NCBI RefSeq assembly: GCF_023159225.1
Contig: NC_063161.1
Location: 2,344,959 to 2,408,958, forward strand
DNA: 64,000 nt
Direction of reading: 5' to 3'
From: Perognathus longimembris pacificus
Taxonomy: Eukaryota; Chordata; Mammalia; Rodentia; Heteromyidae
Positions within the stretch are counted from its first letter, which is position 1. Each line of letters opens with the position of its first letter. This document shows positions 23,033-34,292 of this stretch, piece after piece. The translations under genes were made by a program, and so were the position numbers. The notes beneath the pieces are model-generated. The model ran no database searches. It was given only the letters and a program-made list of their open reading frames with translations, and was not told the origin of the DNA.

Positions 23033-24335
23033 AACCATCCGAGGCCCAGGCAACAAGTGGGCCGGTGCATGGACAGCTTTGTCTGGTTCTAGAATCCCCA
23101 TCTGGCTGCTCCTCTTCAAGCCCCAAGCTTGATTCTCAGACTCGAGCACACTGCCAAACAGATAAACACTTCCTGAGCTGCCTCTGGCATCTGTCCCTTC
23201 TCTGTCAAAACTGGGGCGGAAGCAAGAGGCTCCTTGGGTGCAGAGAAGCTGTGTGGGGAGGCTGAGCCACAGGTCGGGGAGCCCCTGGCACTAGGAGGCA
23301 GCACCCCGAGATCTCCTATGTCATAATTGCCGGTTTCACTGTCTTCCCCCTCCCCAGGGAGGGAGGCACAGACCCAGCTAGCTGTGACCACGTCAGTCCT
23401 GCGAAGTTCTCTGCTCACACGTGTTGCTCAAGTGCAGAGGACCCAACAGACACATAATTGCGTCAGGAACACCCCAGAAAGCTCCACTGATGAGGAGAGC
23501 CTGCTACCCTTGAGGCCTGACTCCAGTTCCGCAGTGGGCGGGGACACACGGAAGCCCCTCCCCCAGAGTGGGTTGGACGGTGACCACCCCCAAAAGGCTA
23601 TGCTCACGTCCCAGTAGACGAAACTTATTTGGAAAAGGGTCTTTGCAGATGTTAGGGACCATGGCATTATCCAGGATTGTCCAGATGTGCTCTGTGTGTG
23701 TGTGTGTGTCTTTCTCTTGCTCGCTCGCTCTCACTCTCTATTTCTCACCCTCTCTGTCCGTCAGTCTCTTTCCCCTCCCCCTTTCTCTCTAGACCAAGGA
23801 GGAGCCCCAGACCCTGGGGGAGGGGGAGGGTGCTGACAGAGGTGGAAGTCAGAGCACCACGTCCACAGAACAGATTCTTGAGAGCTCCCTGGCAGGAGCA
23901 GGGCCCCGATGACACCTTGATGGAGGACCCGGAGCCTGGGTGTGTCAGGAATGGATCTGGGCTGGTGACAGCCCCGTAGCGCGTGGTGAGAGGGGGTGAC
24001 CACCTCAGGATCCGCCCCAGGCACGGCGGCGGAGCCTGTCCCCCCAGCCGGAACCGGGCAGGCCTGCCCAGGAGCCAGAGCAGGTGCTGTGAGCTCGGCG
24101 GCTCCGGAGGCAGACTGGTCCAGCATGGGGCCCGGTGCCCATCTTGCTCTCTGACACACAACATAGCACTTGTTGAGCTCTGATTGCAACTAGAAGTTGG
24201 CATGGGCACCATAGCACCCAGTGGGAGAAGCTGCTCTGTTCCTGGCAGCCATTCTAGCAAGAGATGTTGAAAACAAACAAGGAGAAGGGAGGGAAGCCGA
24301 GGCCGGCGGACCACGGGGAAGAAGACCAGCGAGAC
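23033..24335. other. Unique sequence with (GT)n and CT-rich tract
   Basis: 23615-23690 ('cttatttggaaaagggtctt' then 'tgcagatgtta') resembles a widespread old interspersed repeat whose name I cannot assign. A short (GT)n at about 23693-23708 leads into a CT-rich stretch to 23790. No gene is supported. Confidence 0.35.
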
Positions 24336-24510
24336 ATCCGTGACATACCTTAGCCAATGTCAATCAAGGGATCGAAGAAGGCCAGCCGTCTGCTTAGTAT
24401 TGATAAACGGCTCATTAATATGAAACTTTGCTCCATTTAGCATTTCTTATTGCCAATTAGTGGTAATGTCTCCACCACACTTGAGGCGATTGCAAATTGA
24501 TGGTATCTAT
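24336..24510. other. AT-rich island, candidate conserved non-coding element
   Basis: Contains 'ccaatgtcaatcaaggga' (PBX/MEIS-like TGTCAATCA), 'attgataaacggctcattaa' and 'tgccaattagtggtaatg'. Dense homeodomain-type motifs and no transposon signature. Confidence 0.45.
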
Positions 24511-24779
24511 TTTCCCGGGACAAGCTCGGCAAAGCCCGGGACGTCCGTGGGTCTCCTGGCGTGGCCATGAGAACATTGCAGAATCCCATTCCCAGGGGGG
24601 CGGGGGAGGGGGGACTGCCACACCCCAAGCCCTTGGTAGAAAGGCACCAGACACCACAGAGGCCCGGATTCTCAAGCTCTGCACAGAGCAAGCGGCCCCG
24701 TGCTCCTAGGAACACCCCACGCTCCCATTGAACCCCAGCCGGCTTGCTAAGCCCGCCGGAGGCTCCCATCCCTCTCTCC
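24511..24779. other. Unique sequence between two islands
   Basis: GC-rich with nothing recognisable. Confidence 0.35.
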
Positions 24780-25015
24780 CCAGGTGATTAATGACGGCAC
24801 GTTGTGTCACAAAGTAAACAATGGAATTGTGCTACCAAGAGTTATGGGGGAAATAAAGCCATCTCTCTCCTGGCTCAAACAGATAGCAGGCGGCTGTGAC
24901 AGGACATCAAACATCCTTTGCAGGGCAGAAATACATCGATTCTTATTTAATGCATCAGGCTGCTTACGTGGTTGGTTACTGGAAAACTTGACCAAGAAAA
25001 AAAAAAAACACAGCC
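24780..25015. other. AT-rich island, candidate conserved non-coding element
   Basis: Contains 'aggtgattaatgacggca', 'gtcacaaagtaaacaatgg' (SOX-like ACAAAG/ACAATGG and forkhead-like GTAAACA) and 'cttatttaatgcatcaggc'. Non-repetitive, ending in a short A-run. Confidence 0.45.
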
Positions 25016-25370
25016 TTCATGTTTTGCAGATTGTCCCCTGGAGGAAGTCCCGGGGCGGGCGGGGGCTGCGTGGGCTCCCCCGGGGGGGGTGGGCTTCGGT
25101 TCCTGAGGCAGGCCCGCCAGGCCGAGCAGCCTCCACGCCCCGGGGGTCCCGTGGAGCTCCAGGCGACCCACGTCCTCGAGATGAGATGGAAGCCACCCAC
25201 GGGGCCACACCACGCCCAGAGCCACGGCAGCGCGCAGGCCCCGCGTGCGGGGGACTCTTCCCGAGGACCTGCCCCACCCCGGGCCACCGCTCCTGACGCG
25301 CTCCTCGCAGATCCACCTGGAGGAATCCAGTCTCCATGGTTACCTCCTGCCCGCCAGCCTTGTGCAATCC
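25016..25370. other. GC-rich unique sequence
   Basis: No gene or repeat is recognised. Confidence 0.35.
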
Positions 25371-25580
25371 TGTTTGAAACAACAACAACACCCGCCACCT
25401 ATTCTAATAGAGCCACAGCTTGTTATGCTCATTCCATCCAGCTACAGGCAAGGTGGCTTGGCCGGGCTCACTGTTCAGATAAACTTTTTGGTCCTTTTCC
25501 AACGAGCCAATCATGCACGACTGTGAACCTCAGTGCTGGCCAATCAGAGCAAGGGACGATAGCTCCTTTGGGATGAAATC
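25371..25580. other. Lower-GC unique sequence, weak candidate element
   Basis: Contains 'ttctaatagagccacagct' and two CCAAT motifs ('gagccaatcatgc', 'ggccaatcagag'). No repeat signature. A weaker case than the neighbouring islands. Confidence 0.25.
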
Positions 25581-26740
25581 CGGTGCCTGCCTGCACAGCA
25601 AGCTTGCACACTTGGATTTGTGCTAGCGTGCACCCCTTCTGCAGAAGGAAACTTTGCCTTGCTGTGTGTTGGTGTCCTCAGTCTTAGTGGGTACCCTAAC
25701 ACCCCAAGATTTTCCCAAAACAACTTACCTGGGGGCCTGGGGTGGGGGGGTAGGGATAGTCCAGCCCCCATCCAGACCTGAACAAAACAAACCCTTGATG
25801 AATGAATACATGCCCACTCTTGGACAAGTGTATGTGTCTCATACGCTGTCACCTGGCAGGGTGTGCGCACGAACGCATGCACGCACACACACACACTCAC
25901 ACTCAGCCAGGAGGCCACCTCTAACTCCTGCCCCGCTCTGGCCAAGGTCCCTGCCCCCCCCCATCCTGGGTGTCAGGCCTCACCCCCACCCTCCCGCCCT
26001 CCCGCCTTGCTGCTCAGCGTGAGCAGTGTTGCGTTGGGATGACTCCCTCCGGCCCTCCCTGGGAGCTTTTTCTGCTGTGGGGGTCACTGCCCTGAGTAAG
26101 AAGAGTTTCCTAGCCGGGCCTCATCTCACCCGATGTGCCCGAGGCAACATGCTTTACCTAGCTGGGGCGGAAGGGAGAGAGGCTCCCCACCCCAGCGGGG
26201 CCAGCGGCCGCTCGCCGGCTACAGCCACCGCCTGGGCCTGGGTGGGGTTGCAAAGTCCTGCAGAAGGTACCCCAGCAAACGGCCGTCAGCAAACCCAGGT
26301 CGCAAAACTCAAGGTCACCCTCGCCCCAAAGACCAGCTGGCGTGGAGAATGGTTCTGCCCACGTGAAGACCCGGGTATCTCTTGACGTGAGGGTAAACTG
26401 AGGCTCCTTACACTTGCCAGGAAAGCAGCCAGAGTCTGGCCCGAGACCATCACGGCTGAGCCTGGCTGGGTACAGGGTTTGCGTCACCGGAAACCAGGAG
26501 CCCTCTTCACCAAGACAGAGCTCACACCCCAGACCTGTTCTCCCTTCTGAGAATGAAGTCTGCCCCTGTCCAATCTCTCCCACCCAGGCCCCTCGGCTCC
26601 AGCGAAGAGGGGCAGCCTGGGGTAAGGGCGGGGGAGCGGCGGGAGGGGGGCGGACAGCCAGCCAGGCTGAGGGGAGGTGACTTCCAGAATCGGGTTAGGC
26701 ATGGCACCCCCCGATTCCGCGGGCGGGCTCAGCTAAAAGC
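25581..26740. other. Unique sequence, no gene supported
   Basis: Mixed composition with a short (CA)n near 25885-25895. Otherwise nothing is recognisable. Confidence 0.35.
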
Positions 26741-27265
26741 TGCCCCCAGACATTCCATCCAATTATTTAAATCCCAGCCTCTCTCCTCGCTATGAAGATT
26801 GGACAGGATTGGACATTTATTAGCTAACTGAATGGCTGTAATAAGATAGCAAGTCCAAAGGAGCAGAAAATTAAATGTTCTTGAGTTATCTTATTGAAAT
26901 TTCCCTTCTACGGCTTTTATTGGAGGCGACAGAGCCAGAATTTCAAAGATGCATTTTAAGAGACTTCTTTACGGGGTTACCCAGCAGAGGCTCGAGCCAT
27001 CAAAATGAAAGCAGCCAGCGAGCAACCGTCAGGATGGACTACCCCTGGGCACGGCCGCATCAGCCGCGGACAGCTCGGCTGGCGGCTGGCGGCTGAGCAG
27101 CCTCTGCTTAACGGTCCCCGGGGAGCGGGGAGCAAATACCAGCCTGCCGGCTCGATGGCTGTGCAGATGCAGACGCTGCATTTTATTGGGAGAGTTCACT
27201 ACTTTATTCATTGAATTTTGATTACTTATTATCATAAGGAGATACATTGATTTCACAAGCCAGGC
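26741..27265. other. AT-rich island, candidate conserved non-coding element
   Basis: Two AT-rich arms, 26741-26990 ('catccaattatttaaatc', 'ggacatttattagctaact') and 27175-27265 ('cattttattgggagag', 'tttgattacttattatc'), are joined by a GC-rich centre. No tandem or transposon structure is visible. One of the largest such islands in the window. Confidence 0.45.
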
Positions 27266-27715
27266 AGGAAGAATAAAAGCACAGGATGGAGCTGCCGTCG
27301 GCTGGCGGGCCCAGGCTCCCGTCCAGAAAACGAGGTTCCGCCCAAGCTCCATGCGCAACCTGATGTAGACATAGCGAGGTCATTAAGGGAAGCTGTCTGC
27401 AAGCCCCTGGCGGGCGGCCCTGCCGCGGACCTGGCGGGGGTTGGGGGGGCTGCCCTGGGGCAAGGGACCGTGGGAGGCCCCCCCCAGAGGTGGCAGGTCT
27501 CCCCGGGGACAGACGCCCCTCCCCCCACCTGTTCCCCACTCCCATGTCAAACCCTGGGTAAAACATTGTCCTGGTGGAATTGAAGATAAGGATTTGTACC
27601 TGGCTCTTCATTTCTGAAAGGACTCAGACAACACAGAGAGTCCTCATGACTAAAAGGAGAATATGTCTCACAGGTGCTCTAAAAATAACAGGATGGCATG
27701 CCCTCTCCCTACAAG
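27266..27715. other. Unique sequence
   Basis: GC-rich with a short G-run at 27437. No gene is supported. Confidence 0.35.
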
Positions 27716-27727
27716 AACACCACTCAC

Positions 27728-27945
27728 CGCTGGGAATGTGGCTCAGCAGTGGAGGGCTGGCCTGGCATGCATGAAGCCCTGGGTTCGATTCCTCAGCACC
27801 ACACACACAGAAAAAGCCAGAAGTAGTGCTGTGGCTCAAATGGCAGAGCCCTAGCCTTGAGCAAAAGAAGCTCAGGGACAGTGCCCAGGCCCTGAGTTCA
27901 AGTCCCAGGACTGGCAAAAAAAAAAAAAAAAAACCCAAAAACCCA
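27728..27945 (+). mobile_element. Dimeric tRNA-derived SINE with poly(A) tail
   Basis: Same family as the element at 22825: tRNA-like head with 'gggttcgattcctcagcacc', second unit 'tagccttgagcaaaagaagc', then an uninterrupted poly(A) of about 18. A perfect 12-bp duplication AACACCACTCAC flanks it (27716-27727 and 27946-27957). The intact tail and duplication suggest a fairly recent insertion. Confidence 0.95.
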
Positions 27946-27957
27946 AACACCACTCAC

Positions 27958-28375
27958 TGGATTAAGGTTGGCTGTGGATCCCGTGGTTTCCTCTCACTGC
28001 CCCTAACTCCTCTCTCGGGGGACACAGTAGACCCGTGAAGGCCAGCTCAACACCGTGAGGCAGAAGAGGCCAAGCAGCTCAGGACGCCAGGGCTCTGGTG
28101 TGTTCAATGGCGACACACACACGTGGTGAGAAGAGTGTCCCAGAAAGGGCTGAGCGCCGTGGCAGCGGAGGGGGGGCAGGAAGGAGGACGCGATGGGCTG
28201 ACTTCAGCCTGGCTGCGCGCGCACTGCCGCACTGGGGGTTCTGCTGAGAACTTTGAAGAAGTTGCTCCCTCTGACACCCATCCGAGCGTTCTGTTGACGC
28301 CTGCTAAATCTGTCCACACACAGAGCCTGGAAGAGCCGTTCCTGCTCCGCGCATTACACAAGACATCTGTAAATT
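27958..28375. other. Unique sequence
   Basis: No repeat or exon recognised. Confidence 0.35.
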
Positions 28376-28720
28376 GGATAGTCTTTTCCTCCCTTTAAAA
28401 AACCATTTCCCTCAGCCACCGTACACAGACGATTTTACCCTGCGGAGCGTCGGCCGCCAGGCTGGAATTGCTGAATGTGAGGAGAAAAGGCAGATGTGAA
28501 ATGATGCCCCAGCCACTGAGGTGCTTTCTGGAAACAGCCATCCAATTCTTGATAACTCGCTAATAGTGTGGTTATTAAGCAGCTGCCTTCATCTTTCCCC
28601 GAGAGCAGGGAAATGCAGGAGAATTTGCAACACAATAGAAAACGGGAGATTATGAAAACGGCTCCTAGTTACTAATATTTACAGCCCTTTTCATTTCTAA
28701 AGGTTCGTGATTCTCCCGAG
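28376..28720. other. AT-rich island, candidate conserved non-coding element
   Basis: Non-repetitive sequence with 'ttaaaaaaccatttccctc', 'gctaatagtgtggttattaa' and 'cctagttactaatatttaca'. No transposon hallmark is visible. Confidence 0.4.
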
Positions 28721-28844
28721 TTCTGCAGAAGAGCTCCCCTCAAAGCCCTGCCCACAGCTAATCATCTCACCTAAACCCATCACTCACCCTGCGGGACAAC
28801 CCGGGGAGCCAGGGACCCCCAAAGGGCCTGGCCTTGGCCCGGAC

Positions 28845-28965
28845 CCTACCAGCTACATGACCTGCGGCAAGTTAGCCAGCCTTCATGTGCCTCAGTTTCC
28901 CCATCCTCAAATCAGGAGTGAAACGGCCCTGCCTCCTACACTCCCCACAAGGCGACCGTGGGGGC
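28845..28965 (+). mobile_element. MIR SINE fragment
   Basis: The phrase 'agctacatgacctgcggcaa' followed by 'gttagccagcc...catgtgcctcagtttcccc' matches the conserved core of mammalian-wide MIR (ctgtgtgacc-ttgggcaagt-...-tgcctcagtttcc). Diverged, as expected of an ancient element. Confidence 0.8.
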
Positions 28966-30280
28966 GGCCGGGAGTCGCTCGGAGGCGGAGAGCCTCCCCG
29001 AGCACTGGCAGGGACCCTGCGGTGACGGGGAGCTGACAGGAGGGGCCAGGGCAAGCCTGCGGTCCGGACCTCCCTGCTGCTTGTCTGAGATGAGGAGAGG
29101 GTGGGACCTTCTGTCGAGAACTGCAGGAGAATCTGGACAAGGACGGCTAGTGGGGTGCGGCCTGCGGCGGGAGCCCAGGGTCTAGACAGGCTCTCGCTCG
29201 CTCGCTCGCTCGTTCACTCTTCAGAATGCCTGGCGGGCAAGTGTGGCTGGCCCAGCTTCCTCCCTACGCTGAGCCTTCACCCGGGCACAAGCTTGTTCCA
29301 GAAAGGTGAATGGAGGCTGATAGAGGCAGGTGGCTGTCAGGGAAGTCACATGACCACATGGTCACGTGGTTAGATGAGGCAGGGTGGGAACAGACATAAC
29401 CCTGACTCTCCCTCCTCCAGCCACCACCGCATCCCCAAGGTGGAGAAGTTCAGCAAAGTTTAACCCCTCTCCCCTGTCCCACCGCCCTGCCCCTCACTGC
29501 CACGCCCCCTGCCCACACCCACCTGCCCCCTAGAAAGGAACATCCAACACTCTGGGGCCAGCACAGGGCCCGAGGGAGAGCCACGGCTAGGGCGGCGGAT
29601 GGCCGTGGGAGACATAAATGGTGGCTAACGGGCTCCTGGCCGCCTCTCCCCCAGGCCAGCACATCGTCACCGTCCCCCAACTCTTGCCTTCTTCCTCAAC
29701 GCTGTGAGCTGATGGCTCAGAGTGACAGCCGCCCAGCTCAGCCCACGGCAGCCGCGCAGCCCACAGCCCTGCTCATCTACCTAGCAGCCCACTGCTGTCC
29801 CACAGGACACCGAGACTGTCATCAAGTCTCTGCTCCATGGCAACCGTGGGCCCGCCCACCCAGGCCTCTGGGAAGATCCCACCCTCAAGGATAACCCAGT
29901 GTCCTCTGTTGTGTTTAAAGACAGTGCTCTCAAATCCATGAGGAAGTTCTAGAGAGAGGTGCAAATAAGGGGAAGAGGAAAGCCACAGGAAGCTTCTGGG
30001 GTTGAGCGGGATCTGCAGGTGTTGGAGACTCTTGGTTTTTTGAATAAAGAGAACACAGAGCAGCACAGTAAAAGTAACCACGCCTAATGCCCATGTCCTG
30101 CTGCCCACCTTTACCAGAACCCAGGCTGCCAGGGCAACGGCTGCTGCTTGGTGCACTCGTGAGCAAGGACCCTCTCGATGGATGGTGGGGACATGCCAAG
30201 GAGACACAGCCAGCTCTGCTTCCAGGGAGACAACTTGCACTGCTCCCTCACACAACCTCGCAAGATGACAAACAATGGGC
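28966..30280. other. Unique sequence; possible start of old LINE-1 5' region near its end
   Basis: A short (CTCG)n lies at 29191-29214. From about 29900 the sequence becomes A-rich and may be the far 5' UTR of the LINE-1 that follows, but I cannot fix the boundary. Confidence 0.3.
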
Positions 30281-31235
30281 AAGAGTGGTTCTCAAGACAC
30301 TGGACTTAAAGTAGGCAGACAGCGATCCTGAAAGAGGGAGGCAAGTGAGAGTCCTGTGATACATGCAGTTCAGAACTCTGAGAGTTCCAGGCCATGCCTC
30401 AGGAAAAGGGGTCCCCGAGAAGAGCCCAGCAGACTCCCCTGGTGAGGAGACACAGTCTGGGGAGCAAAGGCAGCCAGAGCTCATTAAACAGCAGCAGAGA
30501 GGAGGCTGTGGAGAGCTGGAGAGCTCAGCTGGGGGTCCTCCAAGATCTGTCTGATTCCCACATGAATAAGAGGAACAATCCAGTGTCAGAGGAAGAGCCC
30601 TGCAAGCGGCTGAAAGTGAGATCCCAGAGGGAGAGCAGGCCGGGACCCCCCACGAGGCCCCCGGAAGAACCGGTCCCCACATGCCACCCTCGCACTCAGA
30701 AGGCTCCTCCTTCAGTGATCAGGAAGAATTCGTCCTGAATTGAGCACTGGGCTGGTTCCCACCTTAAATCTTAAAACCATCTTGAAAGGGCCCAACTCTT
30801 TGAAGTAACTTAACTGCATCCCAGGAGAAAATCCCAAAAGTATTTCTAGGAATACAGAACATTCTGCAGTAAAAGAGGGACTCTTCCCATGGCGAGGCGC
30901 CCCGCCAACTAGTACCAGAATGCAAAGGAGTGAAAACTATGAGCCAGGATGAAGAGAGAAACAGCCAAACGTAACCCAAAATGACACAGAAGCTAGCACT
31001 CATGGAGAAGGACATTAAAGCAGTTATTGCAACTGCATTCCATATGTTCAAGAAATTAATTCCATATGTTTGGGGAGGATGAAAACTAAAAATGTCCCAA
31101 ATTGAACATCTAGAGATGCAAGCTGCAATGTGTGAGAGGAGAGAGATACTGGGGGAGGTCACCCGCAGAGGAGGGAGCGAAGACACAGCACTAGAAACTA
31201 TTCAGAGGAAGGCACAGGGAAAAATAAGCTCGCAC
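30281..31235 (+). mobile_element. Old LINE-1 (L1M-type) 5' region fragment
   Basis: 30985-31215 follows the layout I recognise for the 5' UTR/early ORF1 of ancient mammalian L1: 'gacattaaagcagttattgc', 'cattccatatgttcaagaaa', 'gaacatctagagatgcaagc' and 'ctagaaactattcagaggaa', in that order. The upstream part to about 30281 is probably the same element but more diverged. A 115-codon open frame at 30394-30738 lies inside it and is not a separate gene. Confidence 0.7.
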
Positions 31236-31375
31236 CACGGATCCACGAGTACGCCATAACTTTACGTTGCATAATGGAGGTGTAATTCAGTTCTCTGAGG
31301 AACAGGGGATGGTGTGAGGGAAGTGGGGAGAAGAATGCATTTGATAAGATATTCTAAAGCTGATGGCAAGTCTAA
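31236..31375. other. Unassigned sequence between LINE-1 fragments
   Basis: Not recognisable as LINE-1. Either an insertion or strongly diverged L1. Confidence 0.3.
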
Positions 31376-32207
31376 ATATCTAGATCCAAGAAATTCAATG
31401 AATCCTAAGCACAAGACAGATTAGGGAAACTGAGGCAGAGTATCGTAAATTCTCCCAACACCAGTAATAGACAAATCTCAAAGTAAAGCAGAAAAAAAGA
31501 AAAGAGAGATTTTGTATGAAGAATCAAATAGTAATCTCAGTTTCTTATCACTCAGAAAACATGAAAACCTTCCTCTGCAGAGACTCAGACCTGCTCTGTA
31601 CTCCCCAAGCCCAAGGGCTTCTGCTCTCCCTTGTTCTCTTCAGCATTCACTAGATGTGCTAGCTAGTGAAATACAGCAAGAAGCAAACACATCCCTGATG
31701 GCGAAGGCAGGCACAACACTGCCTTCATGCCTGCACACCACGCTGGCCTTACAGAATTCTGATGAAGTCTGAGTTTGAAGTCTGAAGGTGAGTTTAGCAA
31801 GATCTCAGCGCACAAGGTCAGTACAGTATGCATTGACCCATCTTTTACCATTTATGCATTTGTGAATCTGTATAGTCGTTACAAAGGGTCAAATTCTGAA
31901 ACTGAAAAAAAAATGTTGTTTATAATAGCAACAAAAATACTTGGTGTGTCAGACAAAACATCCAAAGGCTCTATAATCTGAAAATACAAAATTGGTAATA
32001 TTAAAAGGACGCAAGTACCTGGATAGACTATATTCATGCTTGAAAGGCTCAATATTATGGAGTCAATGTCTTTTTGAACTGATGTGCAAATTCAACATGA
32101 TGCCAGCCAAGCATCTTCCCCAACACTTCATTGTAGAAGGGAACAGTCCATTTCTAAAATTCACATGGAAAAAAAAATTGACAACTTCCCAAAAGAATTG
32201 TTGCTGG
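31376..32207 (+). mobile_element. Old LINE-1 fragments (ORF1-like phrase, then ORF2 reverse-transcriptase region)
   Basis: 31390-31425 carries the 'ccaagaaattcaatgaatcc' phrase of ancient L1. From about 31610 the order 'tagctagtgaaatacagcaa', 'agcaagatctcagcgcacaa', 'aatagcaacaaaaatacttg', 'ggctcaatattatggagtca' and 'ttctaaaattcacatgg' follows ORF2 of ancient L1. The frame is broken by stops and indels. 32191-32207 is the left target-site duplication of a younger L1 inserted here. Confidence 0.75.
32191..32207 (+). repeat. Left 17-bp target-site duplication of the younger LINE-1
   Basis: AAAAGAATTGTTGCTGG, identical to 34187-34203. The T-rich complement at its left edge fits the L1 endonuclease preference (TTTT/purine). 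Confidence 0.9.
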
Positions 32208-34186
32208 GTTTAAAGAAATGGAGAAACCTTCCATGCTCCTGGATTGGGAGGATTAACATCATGAAAATGGCAATGCTACCCAGAGCTACCTACAAATTCA
32301 ATGCAATACTGATCAAAATCCCAGCAACGTTCTTCAATGATACAGAGGAAGCAATACAAAACTTCATTTGGAATAAGAGAAGACCCCAAATAGCAAAAAC
32401 AATCCTTAACAGGAAGAATAGTGCTGAAGGCATATTGACACCAAACATCAAACTCCATTACAAAGCCATAGTTACAAAAAAAAAAAAAAAACAGCTTGGT
32501 ACTGGCACAAAAATAGGCCTCAGGACCAATGGAATGGAACAGAAGACCCAAAAGTGAACCCACAGACCTACAGCCACATCATATATGATAATGGAGACAA
32601 AAACACAGGATGGAAGAAAGACAGCCTCTTCAACAAATGGTGCTGGCAGAATTGGCTGCACACATGCAGAAACATGAAGCTAGATCCTTATATATCACCC
32701 TGCACCAGAATCAAATGGATCAAAGACCTCGATATAAGTCCAGAAACCCTGAAAATATTACAGAAAGGGATAGGAGAAACACTAGGGCTCCTCAGCACAG
32801 GTTGAAATTTCCTAAGATCCAGAATCAGAACAAACTGAAGAGAGGCTGGATATATTGGATTGCAACAAACTGCAGAGTTTCTGCATAGCAAAATGCATAG
32901 CTAGCGGGATAAATAGAAAGCCCATAAAATGAGCTATCTTTGCTATCTATGCATCAGAAAAAGCCTTATATCTAAAATATACTTAGAGCTCAAAAAATTA
33001 TACCCCCAAAACAAATCCTTTAAAAAAAGCCCAATTAGTAAATAGGATAAGGGCTTAAAGAGAGACTTCTTAGAAGAATAAGAATAGCAAATAGACACAT
33101 GAAGAGATGTTTGACATTTCTGGCCATAAAATAAATGCAAATAAAAATTGCATTGAAATCCCATGTCACCCCAGTTAGAGTGATCAGTATCAAGAACACT
33201 AATAACTAGCAGATGCTGACAGGGATGTGGCCAAAAGGGAATGCTTCTACACTGTTGGTGGGAATGTAAACCTGTTCAGCCACTCTGGAAAGCAGTATGG
33301 AGCATTCCCAAAAGACTAAACATAGAGATTGCCTATGATCCAGCAATTCCATTCCTGGGCATTTACCCAAATGACCACAAACCAGGCCATACTAAAGCCA
33401 CCAGCACAACCATGTTCATCATTGTTTACCAAAGCTGAGACATGGAATCAAGCCAGATGCCCCTCTGTGGATGAATGGATCAAGAAAATGTGGTACATAT
33501 GCACAATGGAATTCTATGCTTCCATCAGAAAGAATGGCCTTGCCCCATTTGTTAGGAAATGCAAAGACTTGGAAAAAAAAAACACCTATATTAAGGGAAA
33601 TAAGCCAGACCCAAAGAAACAAGTTGCATGGTTTCCCTCATTTGTAGTAATTAGAATGTACCCATAAATCTACAAGTAAACCTAATGGATAGTAAAAGAC
33701 AGAAAAATTACACTTGGATATAGTAAATTAAACAGGGCTCTAAACAGTCCCACCGCGAGACTATTCTTAGGAGAGGACCACAAGGGCTCAATAGCTATGT
33801 GCATGTGGCCATATAAAATGATGTTGATGGAAATGAACTCCAAGGAATGAAAACAAGAGGTTTTTTTTTTTTTAATTTTACTTTTGTGGGGGTTTTTTTT
33901 TGGTTGCTTTTTTATTAAGTTCTGTGTATTTTGTCTTGTATTTAAGCTTATCTAATTTGAGGAGGGAAAGGGGACGCACAGAAAAGGTGAGACAAAGGGT
34001 GAACTAATTTGGCAGTGAGACTCACTGGACACTATGTTGAAAATGAACTATATAACTTGGGGGGGGAGTCAGGAGGGAAAAAAACCTAAGAGGCTACGAG
34101 AGAAGCGGTGACACTGTTTAAAAGGAAATGTATTCCTACATTGCCTGACTTATGCAACTGCTGTACATCACCTTTACAATATTTTT
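32208..34186 (+). mobile_element. Younger 5'-truncated LINE-1: ORF2 3' part plus 3' UTR
   Basis: About 1.98 kb bounded by a perfect 17-bp duplication. Translated pieces match the last part of L1 ORF2: a 'KWRNLPCSWIGRINI' block at about 32214-32258, 'LLHCWWECKPVQPLWKAVW' at about 33244-33300, and 'PSVDEWIKKMWYICTMEFYA' at about 33461-33520. Several stops and frameshifts break it. A G-rich 3' UTR follows, with 'acttggggggggagtcagga' at 34056-34075 and 'actgctgtacatcaccttta' near 34158-34177. No long poly(A) tail remains before the right duplication. Confidence 0.93.
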
Positions 34187-34203
34187 AAAAGAATTGTTGC
34201 TGG
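34187..34203 (+). repeat. Right 17-bp target-site duplication
   Basis: Perfect match to 32191-32207. Together they fix the exact ends of the younger LINE-1. Confidence 0.9.
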
Positions 34204-34210
34204 AGGTTGA

Positions 34211-34252
34211 GGAGCACTGGGCGGGGAGCACTGGGCGGGGAGCACTGGGCGA
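34211..34252. repeat. Three tandem copies of a 14-bp unit (ggagcactgggcgg)
   Basis: Copies at 34211, 34225 and 34239, the last ending in 'ga'. They are followed by a second short duplication, 'ggttggggtgcagt'-like, at about 34263-34292. Confidence 0.9.
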
Positions 34253-34292
34253 GGAGTTGTTGTTGGGGTGCAGTGGTTGGGGTGCAGTGGGT

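Noticed and set aside
30394..30738. 115-codon open frame as a small gene
   Set aside because: It lies within sequence that leads directly into the ancient LINE-1 5' region, with no recognisable domain and no supporting exon structure.
32084..32557. A single intact LINE-1 ORF2 segment
   Set aside because: The frame happens to run through the junction at 32207/32208, but the 17-bp duplication shows it joins an older and a younger L1 by chance. Stops follow.
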